Assembly (NCBI RefSeq): GCF_024757985.1
Contig: NZ_CP103289.1
Span: 3,720,001-3,784,000, forward strand
DNA: 64,000 nucleotides
From: Cellulomonas sp. NS3
GTDB lineage: Bacteria; Actinomycetota; Actinomycetes; Actinomycetales; Cellulomonadaceae
Direction: 5' to 3'
The notes below the pieces were generated by a model. That model had not been told where the DNA came from. It did no database searches and worked only from the letters and a program-made list of their open reading frames with translations. The first letter of the stretch is position 1; every line of letters starts with the position of its first letter. A program made the position numbers and the translations under genes. Shown here piece after piece: positions 9,688 through 18,784 of the stretch.

Positions 9688-11205
9688 ATGCGCAGCACAG
9701 CACGACACGTCCGGCGCGCGGTGGTCGCCGCCGGCCTGACGCTCGCGACGGCGGCCGCCGGACTCGTCCTGACGACACCGCCACCCTCCGCCGCGACGGC
9801 CCGCACTGCGCCGGCCGCGCTGACCACCGGGTGCTCGGTGACCTACACCGCACCCAGCCAGTGGCAGACCGGCTTCACCGCGAGCGTCCGGGTCACGAAC
9901 CACGGACCCGCCGTCGACGGGTGGGCCCTGACCTGGACCTTCCCTGGCAACCAGAGCGTGACGAACGCCTGGAACGCCGTCGTGTCGCAGAGCGGTGCGC
10001 GCGTGACCGCGCGGAACGCGCACTACAACGCGCGCCTGGCGACCGGCGGGACGGTCGAGCTCGGCTTCAACGGCTCGTCCACCGGCAGCAACCCGGCACC
10101 CACCGCGTTCGCGCTCGACGGCACGCCGTGCACCGGGCCGGGCCCGGTCGTCACCCCGACGCCGACACCCACGGCCACCCCGACCGCGACCCCGACACCC
10201 ACGGCCGCCCCCACCCCCACGCCGACCGCCAGCACCCCGCCGCACGCTCTGCCGTCGAGCTTCCGCTGGTCGTCGACGGGCGCGATCATCTCCCCGGAGC
10301 GGGACGCGTCGCACGACCCGGTCGCGATCAAGGACCCGTCGGTCGTCTACGCCGAGGGCCGGTGGCACCTGTTCGCGTCGGTCGTCGAGAACGGCGGCTA
10401 CAACCTGGCCTACACGAGCTTCGCCGACTGGTCGCAGGCGTCGTCGGCCCCCCACCACTACCTCGACCGCTCGGCGATCGGCGCCGGCTACCGGGCGGCC
10501 CCGCAGGTGTTCTGGTTCGAGCCGCACGGGCTCTGGTACCTCGTCTACCAGACCGGCGCCGGCGGCTCGTACTCGACGACCCGCACGATCTCGGACCCGT
10601 CCTCGTGGTCCGCCCCGAGGAACTTCTACGCCGAGCAGCCCCGGATCATCCGGGAGAACATCGGCGACGGCTACTGGGTCGACTTCTGGACGGTCTGCGA
10701 CACGGCGACGTGCTACCTGTTCTCGTCCGACGACAACGGCCACCTGTACCGCTCGGAGACGCCGCTCGCACGCTTCCCGCACGGGTTCACGAACACGGTG
10801 ATCGCGATGGAGGACCCGAACCGGTACCGGCTCTTCGAGGCCTCGAACGTCTACAAGGTCGCCGGTCAGGACACCTGGCTCCTGGTGCACGAGGCGTTCG
10901 ACACGGACGGCAAGCGGTACTTCCGGTCGTGGACCGCGCCGTCGATCGAAGGTCCGTGGGCGGCGCTGGCCGACACCGAGGCGAACCCGTTCGCCCGCGC
11001 GAGCAACGTGACGTTCCCGGGCGGCGCCTGGACGCGCGACATCAGCCACGGGGAGATGATCCGCTCGGGCACCGACCAGACGATGGAGATCAGCGCCTGC
11101 GACCTGCGGTACGCCTACCAGGGGATGGACCCCGCGTCGACGGCCGACTACAACGACCTGCCCTGGCGGATCGGGCTGCTCACGCAGACGAACGCGGCCT
11201 GCTGA
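9688..11205 (+). CDS. Secreted CBM2-GH62 alpha-L-arabinofuranosidase, 505 aa
   Basis: Removes arabinose side chains from arabinoxylan outside the cell. After a signal peptide (about 1-37) comes a CBM2 (about 47-148), a Pro/Thr linker (about 150-187) and a GH62 catalytic domain (about 188-505). The domain begins LPSSFRWSSTGAI and includes IKDPSVVY, GAGYRAAPQVFWFEPHGLWY and WTRDISHGEMIRSG. From family knowledge, Asp216 in KDPS and Glu384 in LFEASNV are likely catalytic residues; I could not align them. The CBM2 and the signal peptide are very similar to those of the GH10 xylanase but the module order is reversed. The ribosome binding site (GAGGGAAGAGG) is strong. The stop lies 4 bases from the convergent csrA stop. 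Confidence 0.94.
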   Translation: MRSTARHVRRAVVAAGLTLATAAAGLVLTTPPPSAATARTAPAALTTGCSVTYTAPSQWQTGFTASVRVTNHGPAVDGWALTWTFPGNQSVTNAWNAVVSQSGARVTARNAHYNARLATGGTVELGFNGSSTGSNPAPTAFALDGTPCTGPGPVVTPTPTPTATPTATPTPTAAPTPTPTASTPPHALPSSFRWSSTGAIISPERDASHDPVAIKDPSVVYAEGRWHLFASVVENGGYNLAYTSFADWSQASSAPHHYLDRSAIGAGYRAAPQVFWFEPHGLWYLVYQTGAGGSYSTTRTISDPSSWSAPRNFYAEQPRIIRENIGDGYWVDFWTVCDTATCYLFSSDDNGHLYRSETPLARFPHGFTNTVIAMEDPNRYRLFEASNVYKVAGQDTWLLVHEAFDTDGKRYFRSWTAPSIEGPWAALADTEANPFARASNVTFPGGAWTRDISHGEMIRSGTDQTMEISACDLRYAYQGMDPASTADYNDLPWRIGLLTQTNAAC

Positions 11206-11209
11206 GCGA

Positions 11210-11533
11210 CTACTCCGCGCGTTCGGTGCCCGCGTGCGGCTCGGCGCTCGACGCGGCCTCGGGGGCCGGGACGGGGCCGGCCGGCGGACGTGCGCCCGCA
11301 GCGGGCGGGCGCGGCACGAGCTTCTGCAGCGCCTCCGCGTCGGCGTCGGTGACCGCGCTGGCCTCGACGTTCGCGGCGGTGACGGCCTCGATCACCTCGG
11401 CGCGGTGCACGCGCACCGAGCGGGGGGCGTCGATGCCGAGGCGCACGCCGTCGCTGCGCACCTCGATCACCGTCAGGACGATGTCGTCCCCGATGAGGAG
11501 GCGTTCGCCGACGCGACGGCTCAGGACCAGCAT
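11210..11533 (-). CDS. csrA: Carbon storage regulator CsrA with C-terminal extension, 107 aa
   Basis: RNA-binding translational regulator. The N-terminal 60 residues are typical CsrA (MLVLSRRVGERLLIGDDIVL, then GVRLGIDAPRSVRVHRAEV). The remaining 45 or so residues, rich in Ala and Pro, are an extension beyond the usual 60-75 residue length. It is the last gene of the long flagellar block, 60 bases after the FlhF-like gene. In Bacillus, CsrA blocks flagellin translation and is antagonised by FliW. FliW is encoded here at 41901-42338 and a CsrA-like hairpin begins the fliC leader, so the same circuit is likely. Confidence 0.93.
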   Translation of the reverse strand: MLVLSRRVGERLLIGDDIVLTVIEVRSDGVRLGIDAPRSVRVHRAEVIEAVTAANVEASAVTDADAEALQKLVPRPPAAGARPPAGPVPAPEAASSAEPHAGTERAE

Positions 11534-11593
11534 GCGAACGACCCTACCTGCCGGAGCCCGGGGCGCTCCTGCCGTGCGGCGGGTGTCGCGCCG

Positions 11594-12847
11594 TCAGTCC
11601 CAGCGCGCGTCGTCCCCGAGGTGCTGGCTGAGCGCCGCCGCCCACGCGACGCGCGTCGCCGGGATGCCGTCGATCCAGGCGACCGGGACCGGCAGGTCGA
11701 GGACCGTGCCGGGCTCGGTCGTCTCGAACAGGCCGCGCACGGCGAGCACGTCGACGGCCCGCTGGGCGCCGACCTCGCCGAGCCACCGCTCGCAGTCGCG
11801 GGCCTTGTCGCGCGCGTCGACGACGCCCCAGACCTGGTCGGCGTCGAGCGCCGCCAGGATCGCGGCGGCGTGGGCGCGGTCGCCCGGCTCGGGTCCCACG
11901 CCGAGCACGACGAGCGCGACGTCGCCGGACTCCCCCGAGCGGGTGCGCCAGCGCTCGGCGGCGGCGGGGGTCGTGAGCCGCCGGCCGCGGCCGGGCACGT
12001 GCTCGACCTCGCCCGCGAGCACGATGCCGGCCGGCGCCTGGCGGAGCCGCTCGGCCAGCTGGCCCGCGACCGTCATGGCGTCCTCGCCGCGACCGACGAC
12101 GACCACGACCGAGCCGCGCGAGCGCACGAGGTGCGGGGCGTCGGGCACGTGCGCGAGCAGCGCCGAGAGGGTCGCCGGGGAGCCGGCCGGGAGGTCGGCG
12201 AGCAGCCGGCTCGGGACGCCGAGCCGGACGAGGGCCTCGCGCGAGCGGGCGGCGCCGGGGCCGGCCGCGTCGGGCCGAGCTGCCACGGGCGCGGGCGCGG
12301 GAGCGGCGGGCAGCACGACCGGGACCGTCGCCTCGTCCTCGTCGCGCACGGGCACGGCCGGCGGCGGTGCGAGCGGGGAGAACACGCGCTCGGCGGGTGC
12401 CGGGACCTCGATGTCCGCGGGCAGCGGCTGGCCGCCCGCCATCGCCCGGACCTGCTCGAGGACCGACGCGAACGACTCGGCGCCGGTCGAGACGCGCGGG
12501 GTGCCGTCGTCGACCGGGCCCGAGCCGGCCGAGCCCGTCGCGCTCGCGCCGCTGAGGGACGTCGGGTCGTCGGCCTCGGCGGCCTCCGCGGCGGCGAGCA
12601 GCGCGTCGATCCCGACCGGACCTCCCGCTGCGGCCGCGGGCGGCTGGCGCAGCGCGCGCGGGCGCGGGCGCGGCGCCTCGGGGACCTCGACGGTCAGCTC
12701 GTAGCGCTCGCGCGCGAAGAAGCCCGCGACCCCGCCGGTGCGGATGCGCTCGGCGCGCACGATGCGGGCGGTCGGCCCGAACTCCTCGCGCACGTGCACC
12801 ATGAGCTCGGCGAGGTCACCACCCTCAAGAAGCAATCGCGTGGACAC
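11594..12847 (-). CDS. FlhF-like flagellar protein with degenerate GTPase core, 417 aa
   Basis: Assignment is from position after flhA and from the N-terminus. That segment (LAELMVHVREEFGPTARIVRAERIRTGG) resembles the start of FlhF, the SRP-type GTPase that places flagella. A long Ala/Pro linker follows (about 60-240). The C-terminal half looks like an SRP GTPase fold, but the expected P-loop GxxxxGKT is replaced by VVVVVGRGEDAMTVAGQLA, with no Lys-Thr, so GTP binding as in FlhF is unlikely. Later strands (DVALVVLGVG, VWGVVDARDKARDCERWL) and the end VAWIDGIPATRVAWAAALSQ still fit the fold. It starts with GTG at 12847 and overlaps flhA by 23 bases. It could be an inactive FlhF relative, or unrelated. 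Confidence 0.6.
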   Translation of the reverse strand: MSTRLLLEGGDLAELMVHVREEFGPTARIVRAERIRTGGVAGFFARERYELTVEVPEAPRPRPRALRQPPAAAAGGPVGIDALLAAAEAAEADDPTSLSGASATGSAGSGPVDDGTPRVSTGAESFASVLEQVRAMAGGQPLPADIEVPAPAERVFSPLAPPPAVPVRDEDEATVPVVLPAAPAPAPVAARPDAAGPGAARSREALVRLGVPSRLLADLPAGSPATLSALLAHVPDAPHLVRSRGSVVVVVGRGEDAMTVAGQLAERLRQAPAGIVLAGEVEHVPGRGRRLTTPAAAERWRTRSGESGDVALVVLGVGPEPGDRAHAAAILAALDADQVWGVVDARDKARDCERWLGEVGAQRAVDVLAVRGLFETTEPGTVLDLPVPVAWIDGIPATRVAWAAALSQHLGDDARWD

Positions 12848-14882
12848 CGGTCACCACCCCGACGGTCTCGATCTGGATACCGGCGCCCGTGACCTCGGAG
12901 TACGAGAGGACGGGGAGCCGCGGGAGGCCGAGCAGCACGAGCCGGCGCACCGCCGGGCGCAGCGCGGGAGCGCACACGAGCACGACCGGGTCCCCGCTCG
13001 CCTCGGCGGCCGCGACGGCGTTGCCCAGCTGGGCGAGGATCGCGTCGAGGCGCGCCGGGTCGACGAGGACCTGGGAGCCCGCGTCGGAGGGGCGCAGGTT
13101 CTCGACGAGCGACTGCTCGAGGCCCGGGTCGAGCGTGATGACCCGCAGGGCCCCGCCCGCGGTGTACTGCGCGGTCAGCGCCGGGCCGAGCGCGCCGCGC
13201 GCGGCCTCGACGAGCTGCTCGGGGTCGGTCGTGACCTTCGCGCGCAGCGTGAGCGCCTCGTAGATGCGGGACAGGTCGCGGATCGCGACCTCCTCGGCGA
13301 GCAGGCCCTGGAGCACGCGCTGGACCTCGCCGAGCGACAGCAGGCCGGGCACGAGCTCGTCGACGACCGACGGGTTGACCTGCTTGACGCCCTCGGTCAG
13401 CACGCGCACGTCCTCGCGGCCGAGCAGGCGCGGGGCGTTCTGCGTGATGATCGCGCCGAGGTGCGTGATGAGCACCGAGACGCGGTCGACGACCGTCGCG
13501 CCCGCCATCTCCGCGGCGTGCCGCAGCTCGGCGGGGACCCACTTGCCCGCGAGGCCGAAGACCGGCTCCACGACGCTCTGCCCCGGCAGCGACCCGAGGT
13601 CGTCGCCGAGCGCGAGCACGCGACCGCCGGGCGCCTCGCCGCGCCCGACCTCGACGCCGGCGATCCGCACGACGTACGTCGCGCGCGGCAGGTCGACCGA
13701 GTCGCGGGTGCGGACCGGCGGGACGACGATCCCGAGGTCCATGGCGATCTTGCGGCGCAGCCCGCGCACCCGCACGAGCAGGTCCTGGTCGGGGCCCGAG
13801 CCGACGAGGTCGACCAGGTCGGGCGCCAGCAGGATCTCGAGGGTGTGCACGCGCATCTGCTCGATGAGCTGCTCGGGGCTGTCCGCGGACGGCGCGACCG
13901 CCTCCGCTGCGACCTGGACCTCGCCCGCGGCGGCCTCGCGCTTCTCGGCGGCGCCGATCCGCTGCGCGGCGATCAGCAGGCCGGCGCCCACCAGCACGAA
14001 CGGCGGCTTGGGCATGCCCGGGAGCAGCGCGAGGCAGATCGCGCCGACGCCCGCGATGAGCAGCGCGGGGCGGCTCTGGAGGAGCTGCTTCGACGCCATC
14101 GAGCCGAGGTCTCCCTCGGCGGTCGCGCGCGTCACGACGATGCCGGTCGCGACCGAGAGCAGGAGCGCAGGGATCTGCGTGACGAGGCCGTCGCCGATCG
14201 TCAGGAGGCTGAACCGCTCGAGCGACTCCGGCGCGGACATCCCCATCTGCACCATGCCGATGACGAAGCCGCCGACGAGGTTGATGACCGTGATGATGAT
14301 GCCCGCGATCGCGTCGCCCTTGACGAACTTCGAGCCACCGTCCATCGCGCCGTAGAAGTCGGCCTCGGCGGCGACGTCGGCCCGGCGGCGGCGCGCGGTG
14401 TCGTCGTCGATGAGCCCGGAGTTGAGGTCGGCGTCGATCGCCATCTGCTTGCCGGGCATCGCGTCGAGCGTGAACCGCGCACCGACCTCGGCGACGCGGC
14501 CCGCGCCGTTGGTGATGACGACGAACTGGATGACGACGAGGATCAGGAAGATCACGAGGCCGATGACGAGCGAGCCGCCGACGACGAAGTGCCCGAACGC
14601 GTCGATGACCGCACCCGCGTAGCCGTCGCGCAGCACGAGGCGCGTGCTCGCGACGTTGAGCCCGAGCCGGAACAGCGTGAACACGAGGATCAGGGACGGG
14701 AACACCGAGAAGTCGAGCGGGCGGCGCACGTACATGCTCGTGAGCAGGATGACGAGCGACGCGGTGATGTTCACCGCGAGCAGCACGTCGAGCATCGCCG
14801 CGGGCAGCGGCACCACGAGCAGCAGGACGATGCCCACGACGCCCGCGGGCACCGCGAACTGGGTGATCGACCGGTTCTTCAT
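12825..14882 (-). CDS. flhA: Flagellar export gate protein FlhA, 685 aa
   Basis: Major membrane component of the type III flagellar export gate. About eight hydrophobic helices fill the first 320 residues, with the diagnostic blocks RPLDFSVFPSLILVFTLFRL, LNVASTRLVL, VITNGAGRVAEVGARFTLDA and GKQMAIDADLNSGLID. The cytoplasmic half carries VRTRDSVDLPRATYVVRIAG and the end VETVGVVTG-type motif. I chose the ATG at 14882, which has GGAAGG seven bases upstream. An ATG at 14903 overlapping the flhB stop (ATGA) is the alternative and would add seven residues. The gene lies between flhB and the FlhF-like gene. Confidence 0.96.
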   Translation of the reverse strand: MKNRSITQFAVPAGVVGIVLLLVVPLPAAMLDVLLAVNITASLVILLTSMYVRRPLDFSVFPSLILVFTLFRLGLNVASTRLVLRDGYAGAVIDAFGHFVVGGSLVIGLVIFLILVVIQFVVITNGAGRVAEVGARFTLDAMPGKQMAIDADLNSGLIDDDTARRRRADVAAEADFYGAMDGGSKFVKGDAIAGIIITVINLVGGFVIGMVQMGMSAPESLERFSLLTIGDGLVTQIPALLLSVATGIVVTRATAEGDLGSMASKQLLQSRPALLIAGVGAICLALLPGMPKPPFVLVGAGLLIAAQRIGAAEKREAAAGEVQVAAEAVAPSADSPEQLIEQMRVHTLEILLAPDLVDLVGSGPDQDLLVRVRGLRRKIAMDLGIVVPPVRTRDSVDLPRATYVVRIAGVEVGRGEAPGGRVLALGDDLGSLPGQSVVEPVFGLAGKWVPAELRHAAEMAGATVVDRVSVLITHLGAIITQNAPRLLGREDVRVLTEGVKQVNPSVVDELVPGLLSLGEVQRVLQGLLAEEVAIRDLSRIYEALTLRAKVTTDPEQLVEAARGALGPALTAQYTAGGALRVITLDPGLEQSLVENLRPSDAGSQVLVDPARLDAILAQLGNAVAAAEASGDPVVLVCAPALRPAVRRLVLLGLPRLPVLSYSEVTGAGIQIETVGVVTGVHAIAS

Positions 14883-14899
14883 GCGCTGACCTTCCGGGG

Positions 14900-16114
14900 T
14901 CATGAGGTCGCGCCCGCGGTCGCGGACGGACGGGGTTCGGGGGTCGACGGGCTCGGCCGGCTCGTCGACGGAGCGCGGCGGGCGGCGGCCCGGTGACGAC
15001 GGGGGTCCGCCGCCTCGGGCGGCAGCTCGCTCGGCCCGGTGGGCAGCCGGTGCTGGCCGAGCGCGGCGCCGCGGCGGCGCAGCGCCATGACGAACGCGAG
15101 GATGCGCGCGACGGCCGTGTACAGGTACTCGGGGACCTCCTGGCCGATCTCGCACGCGGCGTGCAGCGCACGGGCGAGCGGGATGTCCTCGACCATCGGG
15201 ACGCGCTTGTCGGTCGCCTCGGCGCGGATGCGCGTCGCGACCGCCCCGGCTCCCTTCGCCACGACGCGCGGGGCACCGGTCCCCGGCTCGTAGCGCAGCG
15301 CGACGGCGACGTGCGTCGGGTTGACGAGGACGACGTCCGCGTCGGCGACGGCCGCCATCATGCGGTTGCGGCTCATCGCCATCTGCTTGGAGCGGATCGC
15401 TCCCTTGAGCAGCGGGTCGCCCTCGGTGCGCTTGTTCTCGTCCTTGATCTCCTGCAGCGACATCCGCGTCTGCTTGCGGTTGCGCTTCATGACCACGATC
15501 ACGTCGAGCACCGCGAGCGCGACACCCGCCGCGATGCCGCCGCGCAGGAGGTCGGTCACGCCGCCCTCCGCGACGCCGAGGAGCTGGGCCACGGAGAGCT
15601 GGCCCGAGCCCATCAGGACCGGGACGAGCGACTGGACGCCCGCGTAGAGCACGAAGCCGACGACGGCCGTCTTGAGCAGCGTCTTGACGCCCTGCCACAG
15701 CGACTGCCCCGACACCATGTTCTTGACGCCCTTGAACACGTTGAGCTGCTTCATGTGCACGGTGACCTTGCGCGGGTGGATCCCGCCCTGGCCCGCGGCG
15801 ACGGCGATCGTCACGACGACGACCAGCGCGAGGATCGGCAGCAGCGTCGTGCCCATCGAGCGGCCCGCGTCGGCCAGCGCCTGCACCGCGAGCGCCGGCT
15901 CGGGGTTCGCGGCGACGTCCCGCACGGTGGTGAGCTGCGCGACGGCGGCGTCTCCCCCGCGCTCGAGCACCATGGGCAGCGCAACCGCGGCGGCGCCGAG
16001 CCCGACCCACGCGGACAGGTCCTGCGACCGGGAGAGCTGGCCCTTCTTGCGGACCTCCTTCATCCGCTGCGGGGTGGCCTTCTCGGTCTTCTCCCCGCCG
16101 TCCCCGCCGCTCAT
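14900..16114 (-). CDS. flhB: Flagellar export switch protein FlhB, 404 aa
   Basis: Membrane protein that switches export specificity from hook to filament subunits. It begins with GEKTEKATPQRMKEVRKKGQ, typical of FlhB, has four hydrophobic segments up to about residue 215, and shows the autocleavage motif Asn265-Pro-Thr-His in VLVNPTHVAVALRY. After the conserved EIGQEVPEYLY region there is a basic, Pro-rich tail of about 60 residues that is longer than usual. The start overlaps the fliR stop (ATGA). Confidence 0.97.
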   Translation of the reverse strand: MSGGDGGEKTEKATPQRMKEVRKKGQLSRSQDLSAWVGLGAAAVALPMVLERGGDAAVAQLTTVRDVAANPEPALAVQALADAGRSMGTTLLPILALVVVVTIAVAAGQGGIHPRKVTVHMKQLNVFKGVKNMVSGQSLWQGVKTLLKTAVVGFVLYAGVQSLVPVLMGSGQLSVAQLLGVAEGGVTDLLRGGIAAGVALAVLDVIVVMKRNRKQTRMSLQEIKDENKRTEGDPLLKGAIRSKQMAMSRNRMMAAVADADVVLVNPTHVAVALRYEPGTGAPRVVAKGAGAVATRIRAEATDKRVPMVEDIPLARALHAACEIGQEVPEYLYTAVARILAFVMALRRRGAALGQHRLPTGPSELPPEAADPRRHRAAARRAPSTSRPSPSTPEPRPSATAGATS

Positions 16115-16884
16115 GCGGACACCCCGAGGACGGTGCGCACCGCGGTCGAGACGAGACCCTCGATCTGCCCGGGCATCGCGAGGTAGGCGAAGCCGGCGAA
16201 CGTCACCGTCATCAAGATCTTGAGCGGGAAGCCGAGCGCGAACGCGTTGAGCGCCGGCGAGACGCGCGTGAGGAGCCCGAGCCCGACGTCGGTCAGGAAG
16301 AGGATGACCACGAGGGGGCCGGCGATCTGCAGCGACGCGAGGAACATCTGCGTGACGCCCTCCGTGACCTGCTCGGCCATGACCCCGAGGTCCAGCGTCG
16401 CGCCGAGCGGCAGCGCGTCGAACGTGCGGACGAGGCCCGCGAGCACCATCTGGTAGCCGTTGGTGACGAACAGCAGGACGAGCGCCGTGAGCTGGTAGAG
16501 CCGGGCGAACTGCGCGCCGCTCGTCATCTGCATCGGGTCGAACGCCGCCGCCATCTGGAAGCCGCCGAACAGGTCGATCAGGTTGCCGGCCGACTGCACG
16601 GCGGAGAACACGAGCGCGACGAGGAAGCCGAGGCCGCCGCCGATCACGACCTGGGCCACGAGGTCCCCGACGAACTCCGGCGTCGACGCGGGGGCTCCCC
16701 CGGCGGCCTCGAGGCGCGGGGTGACCGCCAGGGCGAGGCCGAGCGCGAGCATGACCTTGACCTGGGCGGGGATCGCCCGGTGCGCGAACGGGGGCGCGAT
16801 CACCAGGAACGCGGCGATCCGCACGCCCGCGAGCATCGCGGTCTCGACGGTCGCGAGCGGCAGCGTCATGCCCAGCGGCTCCAC
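16111..16884 (-). CDS. fliR: Flagellar export membrane protein FliR, 257 aa
   Basis: Component of the export gate complex with FliP and FliQ. It is of normal length, strongly hydrophobic, and contains FGGFQMAAAFDPMQ and a helix series typical of FliR. It overlaps flhB by four bases (ATGA) and follows fliQ after three bases, so it is part of one translationally linked fliO-P-Q-R-flhB-flhA series. Confidence 0.96.
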   Translation of the reverse strand: MEPLGMTLPLATVETAMLAGVRIAAFLVIAPPFAHRAIPAQVKVMLALGLALAVTPRLEAAGGAPASTPEFVGDLVAQVVIGGGLGFLVALVFSAVQSAGNLIDLFGGFQMAAAFDPMQMTSGAQFARLYQLTALVLLFVTNGYQMVLAGLVRTFDALPLGATLDLGVMAEQVTEGVTQMFLASLQIAGPLVVILFLTDVGLGLLTRVSPALNAFALGFPLKILMTVTFAGFAYLAMPGQIEGLVSTAVRTVLGVSA

Positions 16885-16887
16885 GGG

Positions 16888-17160
16888 TCAGCCGCCCAGC
16901 AGCGCGGGGATGCGCGCGTACAGGTCGTTCGTGAAGGAGACGAGCTCCGAGATCATCCAGTGGCCCGAGACGAGCAGCGCGGCCGCGGCCGCGAGGGCCT
17001 TGGGCACGAAGCTGAGCGTGACCTCCTGGATCTGCGTGATCGACTGCAGGAGCGACACGACGAACCCCACGACGAGCGCGGTGACGAGCACGGGGGCGCA
17101 GAGCTTGGCCGCGAGCACCAGGGCGTCGAGCCCGATGTCGAGGACGGCGTTGGTGTCCAT
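16888..17160 (-). CDS. fliQ: Flagellar export membrane protein FliQ, 90 aa
   Basis: Small two-helix membrane protein of the export gate. It starts MDTNAVLDIGLDALVLAAKL and contains SLLQSITQIQEVTLSFVPK, the family signature. The ATG at 17160 lies two bases after the fliP stop. Longer readings of this frame are shadows of fliP and fliO. Confidence 0.96.
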   Translation of the reverse strand: MDTNAVLDIGLDALVLAAKLCAPVLVTALVVGFVVSLLQSITQIQEVTLSFVPKALAAAAALLVSGHWMISELVSFTNDLYARIPALLGG

Positions 17161-17162
17161 GC

Positions 17163-18047
17163 TCAGCCCCCGCCCATGTACGAGCCGATGAGCGCGGTAA
17201 CGACGAGTCCCCAGCCGTCGACGAGCACGAACAGCAGGAGCTTGAACGGCAGCGAGACCATCACGGGCGGCAGCATCATCATGCCCATCGACATCAGCGC
17301 CGAGGAGACGACGATGTCGATCACGAGGAACGGCACGAAGATGACGAACCCGATGATGAACGCGGCCCGCAGCTCCGAGAGCATGAACGCGGGGATCAGC
17401 GTGAGCATCGGGACGGACTCGGGGCTCTCGGGGTTGGGCTGGTCCGCGGCGCGCGTGATGAGCGCGAGGTCCGACTCCCGGGTGTGGTCGAGCATGAAGT
17501 CGCGCAGCGGGGCGGAGCCGACGTCCACGGCCTGCGTGAACGTGAGCTGGCCCGCGAGGTAGGGCTGGACGCCGAGCTCGTTCACGTCGCCGACGACCGG
17601 CGCCATGATGAACAGGCTGAGGAACAGCGCGAGCCCGGCGATCACCTGGTTGGGCGGGACGCCCTGGAGCCCGAGCGCGTTCCGCGTGAGCGCGAGCACC
17701 ACGAAGATCTTCGTGAAGCTCGTCATCATGAGCAGCAGCGCCGGCACGACCGAGAGCAGCGTGATCGCGAGCAGCACGACGATCGAGCTGCTCGGCGTGC
17801 CGTTGACGCCGTTGATGTCGACCGAGACCGTGTCGCCCGCGGAGCCGCCCGGGTCGACCGGGGCCGTCGGGGCGGCCGGCTGCTCGGGCGGCAGCGGCGC
17901 GGCGTCCGCGGAGCCGGCACCGACGAGCAGCAGCACGAGCGCGAGGGCCGCGACGAGCAGCAGCAGGACGGCGCGGCGGCGCGCGGGGGTCAGCGGCGCG
18001 GCGGCGGCGCGGGGGGCCGTCGTGGCGCGCGGGGCGGTCGGGTTCAC
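17163..18047 (-). CDS. fliP: Flagellar export membrane protein FliP, 294 aa
   Basis: Core of the export gate. An N-terminal cleavable-type hydrophobic segment (about 27-49) and a Pro-rich stretch precede the conserved FliP body: MMTSFTKIFVVLALTRNALG, GVPPNQVIAGLALFLSLFIM, FMLSELRAAFIIGFVIFVPF and SMGMMMLPPVMVSLPFKLLL. The start is the GTG at 18047, overlapping the fliO stop as GTGA; no better start is seen downstream of it. The length is within the family range for forms with a leader. Confidence 0.96.
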   Translation of the reverse strand: MNPTAPRATTAPRAAAAPLTPARRRAVLLLLVAALALVLLLVGAGSADAAPLPPEQPAAPTAPVDPGGSAGDTVSVDINGVNGTPSSSIVVLLAITLLSVVPALLLMMTSFTKIFVVLALTRNALGLQGVPPNQVIAGLALFLSLFIMAPVVGDVNELGVQPYLAGQLTFTQAVDVGSAPLRDFMLDHTRESDLALITRAADQPNPESPESVPMLTLIPAFMLSELRAAFIIGFVIFVPFLVIDIVVSSALMSMGMMMLPPVMVSLPFKLLLFVLVDGWGLVVTALIGSYMGGG

Positions 18048-18784
18048 CGGCGGACCGTGCGTTCCTGGAGCGAGGTGACGGCGCGGCGCCACGTCGCGGG
18101 CGACAGGATCGAGCCGTCGAGCGCCGAGGTGGTGGCCTGCGTGGGGACGAGCGGGGCCGTCGCGACGGGCGCGGCGGGGCCGGCGGGTGTCGCGTCGTCG
18201 TGCGGCGCGGTGTCGTGCACTGCGGTGTCGTGCACTGCGGTGTCGTGCACTGCGGTGTCGTGCACCGCGGTGCCGTGCACCGCGGTGCCGGGCACTGCGG
18301 TGCCGGGCACCCCGGCCTCGGCGAGCAGCGCGTCGATGTCGAGCGGCGCACGCAGCAGCACCTCGTCGCCGGCGGGCGCCACCGGGACGTCCGCGGCGGC
18401 CGGAGCTGCGGACGGGCGGCCCGGGCGGCGCGCCGCGACGAACGACGTGAGCGACGCGGGCAGCGCGGTCAGCGCCGTCCCCGCGGGCCGGGTCGCGACC
18501 TCGCGGGCCGGCGCCGGCGTGGTGTCGAGCACGGGGGCGAGCTCGGTGAGCATCGTGACCTGCTGCTCCCCGTAGCCGAGCAGGAGCCGGCGGTTGCCGA
18601 CCGCGAGGACCGCGACGCCGGCGTGCCGGCCGAGCGACTGCCGGCCGACGACCTGCAGCGACGGCCCCGCAGGCAGGCGGCGGCCCGGGGTCGCGCCGAC
18701 CTTGCGCGCGACGACCCAGATCAGGCCGACGACGCACAGGAGCGAGACCACCACGCGCAGCAGCAGCACGGGACCGTCGTCCAT
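18044..18784 (-). CDS. fliO: FliO-like flagellar protein with a five-residue repeat, 246 aa
   Basis: Short membrane protein that helps FliP assembly. One N-terminal helix (VLLLRVVVSLLCVVGLIWVV, about 5-24) is followed by the FliO core (SLQVVGRQSLGRHAGVAVLA, then LLLGYGEQQVTML). The C-terminal half is low-complexity and contains about seven copies of a five-residue unit (TAVPG, TAVHG, TAVHD) encoded by a 15-base tandem repeat at 18211-18315. The start overlaps the fliN stop (ATGA) and its stop overlaps fliP (GTGA). Position between fliN and fliP supports the call. Confidence 0.88.
   Translation of the reverse strand: MDDGPVLLLRVVVSLLCVVGLIWVVARKVGATPGRRLPAGPSLQVVGRQSLGRHAGVAVLAVGNRRLLLGYGEQQVTMLTELAPVLDTTPAPAREVATRPAGTALTALPASLTSFVAARRPGRPSAAPAAADVPVAPAGDEVLLRAPLDIDALLAEAGVPGTAVPGTAVHGTAVHDTAVHDTAVHDTAVHDTAPHDDATPAGPAAPVATAPLVPTQATTSALDGSILSPATWRRAVTSLQERTVRR
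18211..18315. repeat. Seven-copy 15-bp in-frame tandem repeat inside fliO
   Basis: On the plus strand the unit is TGTCGTGCACTGCGG. The first three copies are identical; the next four carry one to three changes each (for example T to C at the third base or in the ACTGC part). Each copy encodes five residues, so copy-number change keeps the frame. Near-identity of three copies suggests recent slippage. Confidence 0.85.

Noticed and set aside
18211-18315. Short direct repeats considered as a CRISPR array
   Set aside because: The units are contiguous with no spacers and lie in frame in fliO.
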